Source: Helianthus annuus (taxonomy: Eukaryota > Streptophyta > Magnoliopsida > Asterales > Asteraceae). Taken from it: DNA of 64,000 nucleotides. The first letter of the stretch is position 1. Each line of letters begins with the position of its first letter. The notes beneath the pieces were generated by a model, which saw only the letters and a program-made list of their open reading frames with translations, was not told where the DNA came from and searched no databases. Of the stretch, positions 23,247 through 36,310 are shown in pieces. A program made the position numbers and the translations under genes. Location of the stretch: the NCBI RefSeq assembly GCF_002127325.2, contig NC_035441.2:155711122-155775121 (forward strand). Direction: 5' to 3'.

Positions 23247-25782
23247 TTATTCTGGATTTTTATTTCTCATCAGAAGTTCCCTAACTTGTTCTTTAAATTG
23301 AAGCTCAAAATCCCGAGAACTTGTATCACCCTCATCCCTACACAGTGTAAGCTCAAGGAGATCTTGTAGATCTTCAACACCTAGGCCTAGTGCTTGATTC
23401 CTTGATATGTGCTTCACTTCTCCATTAGATCTGATCAGGGTCAATACATGGGTCTTTTGATCAGACATCCATTTTAGTACTTTTGAACCCAATGGGTTTC
23501 TTGGGAGAGGTTTATTCACAGATGAGTCAGGGGATTGTGGCCTTGTGAGAGGTTGTTGATCAAAACTCAGTATATTTGCTGGTTCAGAGTTTTCAACATG
23601 ATCAGCACTCTGAGCTTTTGATAGTTCAGAGTTTTCAGTATGATCAATACTCTGACCTTTTGCTACTTCTGAGTTTTCAGCTGACATTTGATTGAAGGCC
23701 GTTTGTATGATTTCATTTGCTGCAGCTATGTCTTCTGCAGCTTCTTGTTCAATCAGCTCTTGCCTTTTTCTTAGTTCAAGCTCAATGGCTGTCATGTCTG
23801 CTGAAGTGTTTGGTGATGCAGATTTGGTCAATACCTTTTTGACAAGGTTTTGAAGTTTCACTGAGCTATCTTCATTTAGATCCATTTTCTTGATGGCTTC
23901 TGTAAAGTACTCAGCTTCCTTTTCTTTTTCTTCTTCACTGGTCAACAGTTTCCCTTTTTCTTGGTTTAACACAATGATAGGGGTATCTGCTGATGTGAAC
24001 AGTGGTTTAGGATCAATGACCTGTTTTGGCTTTTTGTGTTCAGGCTTCTTTGGTACATTAGGGTCTGTTATTTTCCTTCTTTTCAGCCTTTCATAAGCCT
24101 CCTCTGTATACTGCTTGGTCCATTTTGCTATGGCTTTAGCAGTTCCCATATTTGCATCCACTAACTCCTGTTTCTTTCTCTTGTATTCTGAAGTGAGTTT
24201 ATCAATGGCCTGCTTGTATTTACTCCAGTTTGGAGCTGTCTTTTTCTTGCTTGGATCATTTTGAATTCTCTTGATTCTGTTCACCTCATGCTTTAGTGCA
24301 ATGAGTGGCCATTCACTGAATTGTTCTTCTTTGGCTGGATAAAATTTTTCTTTCATGATGAATTCAAGAAACTCCTTTCTCATTACCTTTTGTAGGGCAG
24401 CATCAGGTGGCATATTTGACATGTCTTTGCTCAGGTCTTTTGCATAATCTTCCATTTGTTTGACCTTTGTGAGTAAAAACACCATTCTTTCAGAAATGGC
24501 TTTATCACCTTGATCTTTGCATTCAATTCTGGCTCTTATATCTGCTTGCCTGGCTTTGAGTTTTAGATACTCACTCATGTTTAATGGATTCCTAAATCCA
24601 ATGAGAGAAGGAAATCTTCTTTCCCAAGGATCATCTATTGTATAAAATTGTTTCATTTCATCCTTTACAGCCTCCAATTCCAGTGGATATTTCTCAGCAA
24701 TAGATTCAATTCTAGTGGAGGATATTTGAGTGGGTGGTTGTGGATTGATGACATTGTAAGGTGTAGAGGATAAAGGAATAGGTGCTGGTATATCATCAGC
24801 ATTCTTCTGAAACTTCCTTTTCCTTGTGTAAAGCTTTTTGGGTGAAGGGGATTTTGGTTGTGATGTAGAAATGTTGAGATCAGTGGTGGATGGTTGACTA
24901 ACAGCTGTTGGAACAACTGGTGTTTCAACCTCTGTTGTCATTACAACTACTGATGTGTCAGTAGGTGTCTTCTACTTTTGAGCAGGTGTTGAAATGGTAG
25001 TGATTTGAGTGGTGGAAGGTGTCTGACTAACAATTGTTAAAACCACTGGTGTTTCAACCACTGTTGTCATTACACCAGATGTTGTAACTTCTGGTGTCTT
25101 CTGCTTTTTGGCAGGAGGTAATGGTGGTGAATTTGGTTTTGGTAGTGGTGATGTGATAATAGATGATGGTGGTGGTAGGTCAGTGGTTGTGGTGGTGTGT
25201 GTTGTAGTGGTGAGTGTTGATATGGCAGCTTTAGTCTGGCTATCTTTTTCTGGTTCAATATAAGTACCATCCTCAATTCCCTTCTTCTTCCACTTGATTT
25301 TCTCCCCCTTTTTGGCATTATCTGGAAATGGTTCATTCATGAAGAGGACAGTGGGAGGAACTTTTCCAGTGGTACTTTGGATGTGAGCCTTGATAGCTTT
25401 GATGTCTGCCTGAGTATCTTTAAATCTTGACTCCACCATGTTTGTCAGCATTTGTACATGTATTGCATGCTGCTGATCAGCCATTTGTTTTTTTTTTTCA
25501 AGCAGGGGTTGAAATATATTCCATAGCTCATTTGCAGAAGGTGCAGGTTGTGCAGGTGCTTGAGCTGGAACAGCAGTGGATTGTGCTTTTTGAGCTTTTA
25601 ACAGCTGTTGCACCATATCCTTTATTTCAGCAACTGATGTTTCAAGATTTTCAACTCTGTCCGTCAATTCCTGATATTTTAAATCATCACCCAAGTTAAT
25701 GGGATCATTTGATTTCCCACCAGCAGTGGTTGTACCAATGTGTGACTTAGGAAATGAATCCCAAAAGTCATTCATTGATGCC
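23247..25782 (-). pseudogene. C-terminal half of the LARD-1 gag-like protein (about 840 codons, one stop)
   Basis: The frame runs from the LARD-2 boundary at 25782 to a stop at 23247, with one in-frame TAG at 24972-24974. It starts NDFWDSFPKSHIG. A coiled-coil stretch follows (YQELTDRVENLETSVAEIKD), then a Pro/Thr/Ser-rich region with an internal repeat (KTPEVTTSGVMTTVVETPVV versus KTPTDTSVVMTTEVETPVV), basic KLYTRKRKFQKN, a charged helical part (WKKKG, KQAIDKLTSEYKRKKQEL) and an acidic tail with three repeats of ENSE.AK.QS.DH. There is no zinc knuckle, protease or polymerase motif. I do not recognise a named domain; calling it gag-like rests on its position in an LTR element. It ends about 30 bases before the polypurine tract. 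Confidence 0.7.
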
Positions 25783-26173
25783 TGTTAGGACCGGTTTGAC
25801 TCCGAAACGATTGCGTATGACACGTTCAACGTGCGGAATCCGTGAACGTGAACGACCGAAACACACGAGACGTACTCAATCTGTGATTCTATAAAAACGT
25901 ATGAAAATGTACAAGCAACACGAATCACCTTTTGCCTTTCTCTCTCTACTTTCTCTCTCTAACCTCTAAGCTTCAAAGTTCCAAATGGAAAAAGTTCTAA
26001 ATGAGAACCCTAATGGTTCTATTTATAGGCCAAAGGTGATAAGGAATCTTTCCTTATTTACAATAATGCCACCTTGCCTTTTAGTAACAAGATATTACAT
26101 TATAATCACTAAAGTTCTTATGTTTCTGCTACGAACGGAAATGACGGAGGCGATAGACATTACTGCACTAACA
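25783..26173 (-). repeat. 3' LTR of LARD-2 (391 bp)
   Basis: Same length as 56079-56469, with about four visible single-base differences (C/A near 25803, A/G near 25830, C/T near 25897, C/T near 26070). TG...CA ends. An internal 74-codon frame is incidental. Confidence 0.9.
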
Positions 26174-26184
26174 GACTCCCCCTT
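26174..26184 (-). other. Polypurine tract of LARD-2
   Basis: Minus-strand AAGGGGGAGTC directly before the LTR. Similar tracts recur several times further upstream in the element. Confidence 0.7.
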
Positions 26185-28650
26185 GGATATTGCCGCAGTC
26201 AATCCGTAAAAGCTCGTAGCGTCTTGTCTTTCTTTTTCTTTCTGAGTCTTCTTGAAGATTTGACATCTTCAGCTACCCAGACTCCCTCTTGCTCAAACAG
26301 AATCCTGGTGGATCTGTCTTCAGCTTCAGCTCCCCCTTTCAGTAAACTCTTCAGGCTCCCCCTTTCGTCAAGCTTCCGTGCTTTTGGGATCGACACCTGG
26401 CTTTCCAGTTACAAGCTCTTCCAGGAACGATACCTGGCTCCTTACACGCTTTTGTTTGCGTTGAGCTCGTCTTCAGACTCCCCCTCAGACTTGGCTATCG
26501 GGATCGTAGTCTGGAATAACATCTGCAACACTCATACATTTATAAGTGACAATGTTTTGAAATTGTCCAGAAATCGTATTCTGGCTCTTTTAAACTTTCT
26601 ATATCAAGATCCTGGCTTTAAAATATAATAATATGAATATTTCCAGAAATACTTGATTCTCTCCCCCTATCAACAAACTTCATGGATTTGGCAATATTAA
26701 GCATCCAAAATTGAAAACTGGCTCTATTACAGATTTTAACAATATGAGCATCCAAATCCTTCACGGTTAATCATCCAAGTCCAAATTAATGACCTTGGAG
26801 ATATCACAAACTGTTTTTGAATTTTTGATTTTAAGGTTTCAAGTTTCAAATTAATGAACTTGTTTTATTATCAGAAACACGATCAGCGAACTCAGATTTT
26901 GAAACTCAGCATTCAGATATCGGTTGTCGAAAATAAAGCGGAAATCAAAATCTTTTTGTATTTTTCTGAAAGATAAAGCAGTAAAGAAATATGTACAAAC
27001 ATATTTACAGACAATATTTTTGTTTGAGTTCGTGTCAGAGGATCATATCAGTTTTTGACAAGTCACAAGTACCGTTGAGCTTAGTTTCACATTAAGAATT
27101 AAACAATTCACTTAGATTGTCGATATATTTGTCCACTTAAATTTTCATACAAATTTCAACTGATTCAGGATACGTATTAGATGTTTTAAGAACTTAAACT
27201 CATTCATGTGTCCCACCTCTTGAATATACTCCCGTATCCAGAATCCCAATATTCAGTCTTACAGGTGAGTATACTACAATGATATATGTACATAAATTAG
27301 GTATGCGAGGGCCGAGGGATCTCAGGTCGATACTTCCGTATGCGCAGAGAGATATCAGCTTCGACTTTTTGGTATGTCCCCTTTAGAGGATCTTTTAGTT
27401 ACAACAGCAGCGATTATCAATTTTATTGTTTCATCTGCATGCTGAGGGTTTATGCTATGTTTCAAGCATTAGCAGAAAGTATTATCCAAGGACTAGGTCA
27501 GAACTTCCATTCATCAGAAGTCCCGGAATAATACCCCAGACATCATTGAGTATAAAAACCTAGTATATCAGAATACGAGACCTTTCAAACGAGATTTCAG
27601 GGGTTACCTATATATCCAAGTAGCGTTCCCCACGAAATAAGTAAAATTCAAACTTGCTTAGGTTTATATCCCGAAAAAGTTTACTAAATGTATAAAAACC
27701 TATCGGCATATCATCAGTGAGACTGTTTAACGCTATTTAATCATTACATTTCTTTAGCATACTGTAACTGTCTACTGATGTACTATCATTTCCTCTTTTT
27801 ACACAAAAACTCAATTTTTGAATTTTATCATGTTTTTGGCTTTTTCAAATTTTCTAATGTTTTTGGATTTTCTGCCAATACAATAATTTTTACTCCCCCT
27901 AAAATTCAAAACCATTTAAAGAAAATTTGACAAACCGATACTGATAGCTTTGTCTCGCCATCCATTTTCTGCTTCACATGCTCTGTTTTGCAGAAAATAT
28001 ATAATGTACCCCCATGATTTACAACACATTGATCTTTTACAGTTTGAAAACCGTTTTTCATTCTTGTGAAATTAATCATGTTTGTTCCGCCGTGAGGGTT
28101 TCGGCATATTCAATCAGAACTTCCCCTGATAACAAACTATTTTCCCATTATGATTTCAAAACACTTAAGTTTGTTTTAATCAAAATGGTTTTTCCGGAAA
28201 ATAAGTTTTGTTTGATTCACACACGGGGTTTATTCATCACTTTGTTCTTTCATCAACTAATACGAAAGTTAAATCAAGTACAACTTAATGTCCTTGATAA
28301 AACATTTCTCAAGAAATATGCCGATTCCTACTCCTCAATTACCAACCTGGGAGTTCCGGCAAATTCGAATAACATATTTTTGAAATTTTTGTATTTTTGA
28401 CAAATTTAAAAACAACATATTTTTGATTTTTCAAATTTTGACAAAATGAAAACATATATTTGGTTTTTAAATTTTTCAATTTATAGGGTTTTTGAGAATA
28501 TTGTTTATTTATATACAGAAAACAAACAAACTCCCTGTTTCAACCAACATAGGGTTCAGCAGCCTTCTCCTCCTGTGCTAGGCTGCTTCGATTCTCCTTT
28601 GATTGATGTTCAGATTTCTTCAGAAGCACCTGCACATTCAAAGTATTCAA
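26185..28650. other. Non-coding 3' region of LARD-2
   Basis: About 2.5 kb without a credible gene, between the stop of the gag frame and the polypurine tract, where pol would normally lie. It is AT-rich with runs of TTTTTG. The plus strand has repeated CTCCCCCT words near 26330, 26351, 26480, 26660 and 27892, each a purine tract on the coding strand. Confidence 0.55.
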
Positions 28651-31600
28651 TTACTTGAACAATTTAGCCCAGGTCTGTTGAACCTTAGGCATTTCAACAC
28701 AATATGCATCATTCAGCTTCGGAAAATCTTTGTCATTTTGTACAAAGACTTTGTCAATTTTGACTTCAACCTTTTCATCTTTTACCGAAGCAATTTGTTT
28801 CTTAACACTCCATGTTTGACCTTTTGGAGTCCCTCTTTTGTAAAAATGTGACTCTTTTTGAACATTTTGATCTTGAACAACAACTTTTGGTTTCCAAAAC
28901 TGGTTTGGTTTTGTTGCATCAATAGTTGTTTTCCAACTTTGTGTTGTTCTAAGTCTGGGTGTCACTGGTTTCCATGTTTGTTGTGAGTCAGCCTTTGACA
29001 TTTTCGGCTTCCAAGTTTGCTTTGAATCAAACTTGGTTGACTTCTGAGTCACAACTTCAGATTTCTGTTTCTTAACATAAACAGACTTCTTTTTCGTCTC
29101 AACACCAACAGGTTTCAGATTTGGACACTTGCAAGCAAGATGTCCTGTTTGATCACATTTAAAGCATGTTCTCTTTGAGACATCTTTGACCTGTTGTTGT
29201 TGCTTTTTCTGAGCATGAAACTCTTCATTAGACTGTTGTCTAAATTTGAGTTCTTTCTCTTCTTCTGAACTTGTTCCGTGAACAAAGTTCATTTTTGCCT
29301 GAAAATTCGGAGTTTCATTTTTATTCCAATTTTGTTTCTTCTTATAACCCAACCCAGCCTTCATGTTTTTCTTCTTGTAACCAGGTTTGCTATAAAAAGT
29401 TTTGTGACCTTACCAGCAAACTTTGGAATTTCAGATTTTTCAATCTGAACCATCTTGAAAACTTTATCAACCTTTTCTGTAATCACATTCTGAATCGGGA
29501 ATACAATATCTAAGAATAATTTGTCTGATCCAATCATGGTATAAACCAATCCCTTTGAATCATCATTCAATTTTTTCTCAGATTTTGTGTTCTTCAGATA
29601 TCCATCATGAAGATTTCCTTCATCTTCATCCTGTGATTCAGATTTACCTGTATCAACCGACTCTTCGTTCAAGACACTTTCAACGACTTTTCCTACCACC
29701 TCTGAATCATGAGAATCATCAGATTTGGAATATGTTATGTCAATGTTATCTGGCAATTGATCTACCAAGTTGAAAGCTTTCTCGACCTTTTCTTCATCAT
29801 AAAATGCAAACTTTTCAGGTGGTGGAACTTGATGATACTCTGAGCCAATGCCTTTCTTGTTCTGCTCAGACTCACCATCACCCAGTTTTATATTGAAAAT
29901 TCGTTCAAGCACATATGACGACACGTGATAACTTTTTAACTTGTTGTTTTCCTGTTCTAAATCAACAATCTGTTGCTTTAGCTTAGCAACATCCTCAATA
30001 TAGGAATTAACAACATCTTGTTTTATAGCATACATTCGTTTAAGTTCTTTGGTTGTTTCACATAAATGATTCATTCTTGATTGAGCATATTTCATTTCAT
30101 CTTTCACCTTTTCATATGATTCTTTTATAATGTGATATGATAATTTCATTGAGTCATATTCTTTCTTCATTTCTTGAACCACATTCTCTTTTTGTGAACA
30201 TTCATTTGTCATTTTCAAAACGTTTTCCTTCAAAACTTCATTTTCTTTTTCCAATTCGTTACATCTTTCTGAAAGTTTTTCATCATTTTCTTTTAAAACT
30301 TTTTCTTTTTCTAGCATTTCTTTGCATTTTTCTTTGAAAATGTTTTCAATTTTTGTGAGCTCAAGATCTCTTGTTCTGAATTGCTCATCTTTTTCAGTAC
30401 AAGCTCTGCACGGTTCCATGCATTTCTTGCACTGAACAATCAGTTTCAAGTTTTCAGAATCAGAATTTACCTCAGTGATTGGCACCTCGGTGTTTTCAGC
30501 AGCTTTTATCTGCTTTATCTCAGCATCATCCTTCTTTTCTTCTTCTTTTACTTCTTCTTCAATCTGCTGTTCTACAGAAACAACTTCTTTCACAACTTCT
30601 GCTTCAACAACCTTTTCAGCAACCTTCTTCAAATTATCCACCATCTCTTCAACATTTTTCTTCATTCTTTCCTCATATCTTTTTCTCAAACATGACAGCA
30701 TAGCATATCTGATATCTTTTTCATACTGTTTAATGTATGTATCATCTTTCGTCACCCTTCTGTAGTATTCGGCTCTCAACGGGACAACAAGAAGAACATC
30801 ATCAAAAATTATGTCTTTCTTTGGAACAACCGGCTCTCCTTCTCTGTTGTAGTAACACTCTCTCTTCTTATCCCATCTTCTGTTGCTGACAGCACTTTCA
30901 TACTCTTCCTGCATCTCATCCATTCTGTTGTAGACCACATTTCTTTCTCTGTAAGTCTTCTCACTCAAGATCTCTTCTCAAGTTTTCTCCTTGATCTCAA
31001 CTTTTTCTTCATGGATTTCAGCAGTGTCTTTGTCTTTGTTTTCATCTTGAATCTCAGCAACGAAAACAAACTTTCTTTTCTCTGTAATAGCCCTGCCATG
31101 AGCTGTTTTTCGAGCATTCTCCAAACGATCTTCTTCTGGACAAATAGAGCTCCAATCAAACCCTTCATCATCGTGAATGACAAAACAAGCTCTTGATTTA
31201 TCCTTGGGTTTATCTTCGATCAACTTCGGCTCTTCTCTGCTTCGATGGTAGATCGCCTTTCGATAATAGTCATCATTGAAAGGACGTTCATTTACTTCAG
31301 CAACTTCTGCATTTTTACACTCTCTTTTGAAATGACCCTTTTGCTTGCATCTGAAGCAGGTCACTTTTGACTTGTCGAATCCGAGCTTCGTTGATGGACC
31401 ACCAAGAGATTGTTTCCCAGTAATTTCCATGTATCTTTGAGCTCTCCGAATGCAGCTTGCCAAACACCAACGAATATCAATAAGCTCCATTTCCTCTGGA
31501 TCAATCTGGTCGTAGTCTTCTTTTGTCAGTTCAGAATTACCGATTTTTCCAGCTACAAGACCTTCATATGATTCCAGAACGGATGCAAGAAAGCTCATTT

Positions 31601-32247
31601 GCTGCTTTGCTGCATTGATGCTCATCGAAGGAGAATTCTTTAGTTTAAGAGCAATGTTGCACAAAATCTCCTCTCCATCTTCAGAACTAGTTTGTGAGGA
31701 TGAATGATATCCAGAATGATGACTTGTGGACGTTGTTTGTGGTTCTTTCATCTTCTCACCACTGAATGCTGTCTTTGGTGAACCAACACCTTTATCAGAA
31801 GGTACACTGCCTTTGTAGTACAAGCCAACATTCTGTTGATGTGAAGAACCAGTCATCTTGCTTTGCTTTTGAAGCTCCAAGTCATGACTTTCAATCTTTT
31901 CAAACAGAGAATCAAGAGAAATTTCATCATATGAAGCATCATTTTTTAATATAAAAACAAACGTTTGCCACTGATCAACTCGTGGTAACGCTTCAATTAC
32001 TTTATCTATAAGTTCCTCTCTTGTTTTGTCAATTTTAAAACGTTCAAGCTCGATTTTAAGGTGACAGGATCTCTCTATCATTTGCCTCACCGATTCTCCT
32101 TTTAAACCATCAAAAAGATCAAATTCCTTTTTAAGTAAAGCGATTTTGTTCTTTTTTATCTGTTTGCCACCCTCAGCTTTAACACGTAAAGCTTCCCAAA
32201 CCGATTTGGATGACCCACTATGATTAAGCAATGCAAATATATCATTC
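28651..32247 (-). pseudogene. Main part of the LARD-2 gag: UBN2-type core, two CCHC knuckles and a long coiled coil
   Basis: From 32247 leftwards the frame shows a copia-type gag core (DIFALLNHSGSSKSVWEALR, LKKEFDLFDGLKGESV), a zinc knuckle (CFRCKQKGHFKREC) near 31370, and a basic segment. Then comes a segment rich in Lys and Glu (about 535 codons) with long coiled-coil runs (ELEKENEVLKENVLKM, IVDLEQENNKLKSY), a second knuckle (CFKCDQTGHLACKC) near 29145, and a tail with five loose repeats of QTWKP. One in-frame stop (30978-30980) and one single-base shift near 29395 break it. The frame ends at 28651 and no pol follows. It should bind RNA and assemble particles; an uncommonly long gag with two separate knuckles. 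Confidence 0.8.
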
Positions 32248-32252
32248 CTAAT

Positions 32253-35139
32253 TGTCACGACCCCCGACCCCATCCTGGCCGGAATCGGGCGCCGCGAGCA
32301 GTCCAGTGGTACCGGTGATTATTTTTGAAAAACATTGCAGCGAAAATTTCATCAGGACCGAGAGATAGGAAAAATATCAGAGTTTAAAAACACCGGATTT
32401 TTATTTATTAAATAGGTAAAATGAATTCATGTTTTACAAAGGTAGCTTTTAATAAAATGATATTTCTTAATAAAATAAGCCACTTCTTGAAGTCCTTTAG
32501 TGCCGGATCCAATCCTTACTCCAATCTACTGTAATTACCTGAAACGCGTTTTAAAAAGGTTTTGTCAGCGGGAAATACTGAGTGAGTTCATTCAGGTTTT
32601 ATACAAAAACAGATTTGTTATAATTCACAGTATTAAGAGCGATTACAATGTCTCTAATATCAAACCAACTACCCACGGTACTTTATCACTCGACCCACTG
32701 GCCCACCTGTCCAGTGGTGTCTGTGATTATGGTCATATCACCCATTGGCTGCCCAATGTTGAAGATTATCAAGTAATGTATACAAAACCCCACATACCGG
32801 CTGTAACTTGGTGATTACAAAGACTTAATCCCTGTAATTATAACTTTGAAAATAATTTGGAGTTTTGTAAAACAGTTGATAAAAAGAGAATGACTCACAT
32901 TATAAGCATGCAGTATTTAACAAGCTTCCTGATTCAATTTCTTCTGGGAATTAGCATCTACTTTGATTGTAAGTGTATGGGGTAAAGTTTAGTCTACTAG
33001 TAAGACTAATAACCTAATTTAAGAAGTGATGCACACGAAACTAGGTAAATAACTAATACAGCATTTACGACAATTCACGAGATTAAACCCTCACAACGAT
33101 TAATAAAGTGCAATACTTAACAATTCAGCGGATTCACAACGAATGACAGAGTATAGTCCGAGTTCGGACAGCACTCAAACATTCAAGTCGAAATCACGAT
33201 GAATAACAAAGTATAAACTCAATTTGAGCGGCACCCAAACAATCGTTGGATAGTTACAATCGATCGGACGTTGAATCGTAATAGCGATCGAGTTAATACC
33301 CTGTATCGTAGCAGAATTCGTGATTGTGGGTGTTTTATAGCAGAACGGCTATAACTCGGAGTGTAAGACGGAATTTTCCGTCGTTCCAACTCCAGAAATC
33401 AAGTCCCGATGCCTGCTATTTATAGCTGGAAAATCGTCCCCCTCGCGTGTCGCACAGGAACATGTGCACCCGTCGCGTGGCGCGACGGGTCTATTTTCTA
33501 GCCTAGGGTGGACACGTTTAGGGGTAAGCTTGCTGAGTCAACTGTACGACTAAATTCAATTTTGACAACAGATTTTTGAAGATAATATCGAATGGGAATT
33601 GCCCCCTTTGAGTTTTAGGGGCCCTGATCCTGATTCTGATTATTCTGAAAATTTTAGGGATTGTGCAGAATTATTTGGGTATCTCAACTAGGGTTTCCTA
33701 TTGGGTAAATAAAATAATAGATATGACTTTTGACGAGATTTGTTTACAAAATAAATAATAGTTTTGGGTAAATCACAAAAAGGAAATAAAACGGTGAGAA
33801 AAGAGAATGAACCCACTTTGTAACTTTAGGGTTCAACTAGAAAACCGCCTGGTATAAATTTTGGAGTGAATTTTAAGTTTTGTCCTTTATCTTTAGGTCA
33901 CTTTGCAATTTTTGTCCTTTATGTTTAAATTTGACGAGTTTTGTCCTTTATTTTTAAAAATCAAGCACGTTTTACCCTTTATGTTTAAAAATCAAACACG
34001 TTTTGTCCTTTATGTTTAAAAAATCAAGCACGTTTTGTCCTTAAAAATCAAGCATAAAGGACAAAACGTGCTTGATTTTTAAACATAAAGGACAAAACTC
34101 GTCAAATTTAAACATAAAGGACAAAACTTGAAAAAGTGGCCTAAAGATAAAGGACAAAACTTGAAATTCACTCTAAATTTTGGGTATAACTTCTGAGCTA
34201 TATAAAATATATAATGCACTCGTGGTAAGTATAGTACCCCTAATTCAACCTTATCCCGAAGTCCCGAGATAGAATCCCAACAACTTAGTCGGGCAGGGCC
34301 CTGACATATGTTATGAGGCTCAGATTAATCGGAAAGGGTAGCGGTGATCGGGAGTTACAATACTTAAAACGAGGTAGGACTTTATTATTATTATAAATAA
34401 AAATAAAAATTTAAAAATAGAATAATGAAATGGGAAAGTTGGCGATGCATACAGGAGGGGAGAGCAATTTTTTTCAACTGAAGGTTTCTCTATTTATAGG
34501 CTTTAGCAAGCCTTTTGAAGTCTCTCAAAACCTACACGTATACATCAAAATTCCATTTCTTCTAATTTTTTTACACGTACACTAGCCTACATTAATTGTA
34601 ATATGACATCTTTCATTTAGATGTTTAGTTTGATTATTTTATTGTACACGTAATGTAACTTGATTTACTTATATTTTATTATATATATATATATTATAAT
34701 TAATTTAACTGCTTTACTTATTTGGTGCTTATAACTTATAAAATATAACTTTCTAAGAAATAATAAATATGTCTTTCGAACAAGAATATTTTTGTCTACA
34801 TTTTGAACCAAGTTTCATTAAAAACGGAGTGGGTCCAAAATACAATATATTTTTATAGTTTAATTATTATATGGTTCCTAGGCCCGTCTAAGAACTTCAT
34901 ATTTCTAATAGTCAACTTACCCGTAGACTACTCGTCTAATAATATAAGTTTTTTATAGACTTTTATTAGAAAGGTCATCCATATATAGGCCAATTAACTA
35001 GAATAATATTTCAACCAACTATATAAAATAGTGTTTAAAACTATTTGGGTTGAATATTTATATTAAAAATAAACTAGTTACTAGTGGTTAATAAATTTAA
35101 CCAAGCCTATAATTCTTATATAAAAATAGGAATGTTACA
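32253..35139 (-). mobile_element. Probable solo LTR of a gypsy element (2887 bp including a MITE)
   Basis: It begins TGTCACGACCCCCGACC and ends ATGTTACA, so the ends are TGTNAC/GTTACA. It is flanked by CTAAT (32248-32252) and ATAAT (35140-35144), a 5-bp duplication with one mismatch. It divides the LARD-2 gag, which continues on both sides. There is no primer site, polypurine tract or coding sequence, and no second LTR inside, so it is best read as an LTR left by recombination. The minus orientation is favoured because a GC-rich palindromic block and a CAGGT-like phrase then lie as in the Tekay LTR; this is weak. A 104-codon frame at 32500-32814 is incidental. Confidence 0.62.
33864..34173. 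mobile_element. 310-bp fold-back MITE with perfect 9-bp TSD
   Basis: It is flanked by TAAATTTTG at 33855-33863 and 34174-34182. Nearly the whole element is a palindrome: the left arm starts GAGTGAATTTTAAGTTTTGT, and the right arm is its reverse complement with few changes. Each arm is itself built from repeats of GTTTTGTCCTTTATGTTTAA. A 9-bp duplication with long inverted arms fits a Mutator-like MITE. It inserted into the solo LTR. Confidence 0.85.
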
Positions 35140-35144
35140 ATAAT

Positions 35145-35487
35145 TGCTGACTGTATCAATGCAATCATCCTTTGTTCGGCGGCAAATTCTGCTTTGTCAT
35201 CTCTGGAGAATCTTTTAAACGGTAATTCTTCACCCTTGTCATCTTTTGGCTTTTCGTATCCATACTCTAGACAGAACCAACTTTGATGCGCATACGCTTT
35301 CGCCCAATTGATGAACCGTTCTTTCCACCAAGTGTAGTCTTCAATACTTTCGAGAGTTGGTGGTTTAGAATGTGTTCCGTAAAAGTTATCATGCTTGATG
35401 TTCTCATTGATCGCCTTTGTGATGGTTTTTGGTGTAACATTTGCAATCTCGGACGATTTGGATGTGAACGCGTTGAAAAACGTGTTA
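35145..35487 (-). pseudogene. N-terminal gag segment of LARD-2 (between two insertions)
   Basis: The minus-strand frame contains NTFFNAFTSKSSEIANV, NFYGTHSKPPTLESIEDY, WWKERFINWAKAYAHQSW and FAAEQRMIALIQSAI. It is the start of the gag frame whose first codons are at 45196-45182 (right of LARD-3) and whose continuation lies at 32247 (left of the solo LTR). Both junctions resume the reading frame at the target duplications. The Trp-rich WKxRFxxW region resembles the N-terminal part of copia-type gag. Confidence 0.82.
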
Positions 35488-36310
35488 TATGTAACACCCC
35501 AAAACCCGAACGTATAACTCACTAATAAGATTTCATGGAATATGAAAAATGTTTAAATAAACATGTTGTATAAGAATGAATAGAAGATATAACTTAGTTA
35601 GAATAAATGTGAAATATTGCATTATAAAATAAACTATGACCAAAGTTTAGGCAAACATATAAATGGAGGGGCTAAACATGTACAAGGAAAAAGATATTTA
35701 CTAAAAGCAAAATAAGGAAAAACAAACACACACATCTGGCGTGTGTGTGTGTGTCGCCCCAAGCAGGAGAAAAAGAGGAGAAACCCTAAAATCCTTGAAG
35801 TTGCAAAATTGAGAAGGGAAATTGAAGCTAATCATATGCATGAATCTGAATGTGCAACCATTTAAGCCTACTAAACAAGTGGTAAGTTGTAGAATTTCGA
35901 TTTGATGATCATTGATGAGACGGGTTGTGTTTAATCCTTGAGCCTATGTGAAATTAGAATGGTAATGAACTAGAATCATCTCATGAAACATGAATTGTGT
36001 TCGAATTTCTGATTATATTGATGATTTAATGAAAACCCACTTGTAAAAGTAATTTTATGAAGTTGATGATGTTGCATGTGCTAAATCAAGTATAGTTTTG
36101 ATATATATATGAAGTTGGATATTGTGGATTATTGTTAATAGCCTTGATTTAGGATGAAAGTTATGTGAGGTTAATGGAATTTGATGATCTTGATATGAAC
36201 TAGTAAGAATATGCAAAGAATGCTTGTACATTATGCTTAGATAGTGGTACGCACACAAAGTGTTTGATAAAATGCCTACATGAAACTTGAATTGATTCAA
36301 GTTTGTGTTA

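Noticed and set aside
30381..30765. Plus-strand Phe/Ser-rich frames as membrane proteins
   Set aside because: They are the reverse reading of the Lys/Glu-rich coiled coil in the LARD-2 gag.
32500..32814. 104-codon plus-strand frame as a gene
   Set aside because: It lies in the solo LTR, has no known motif and the wrong composition for a conserved protein.
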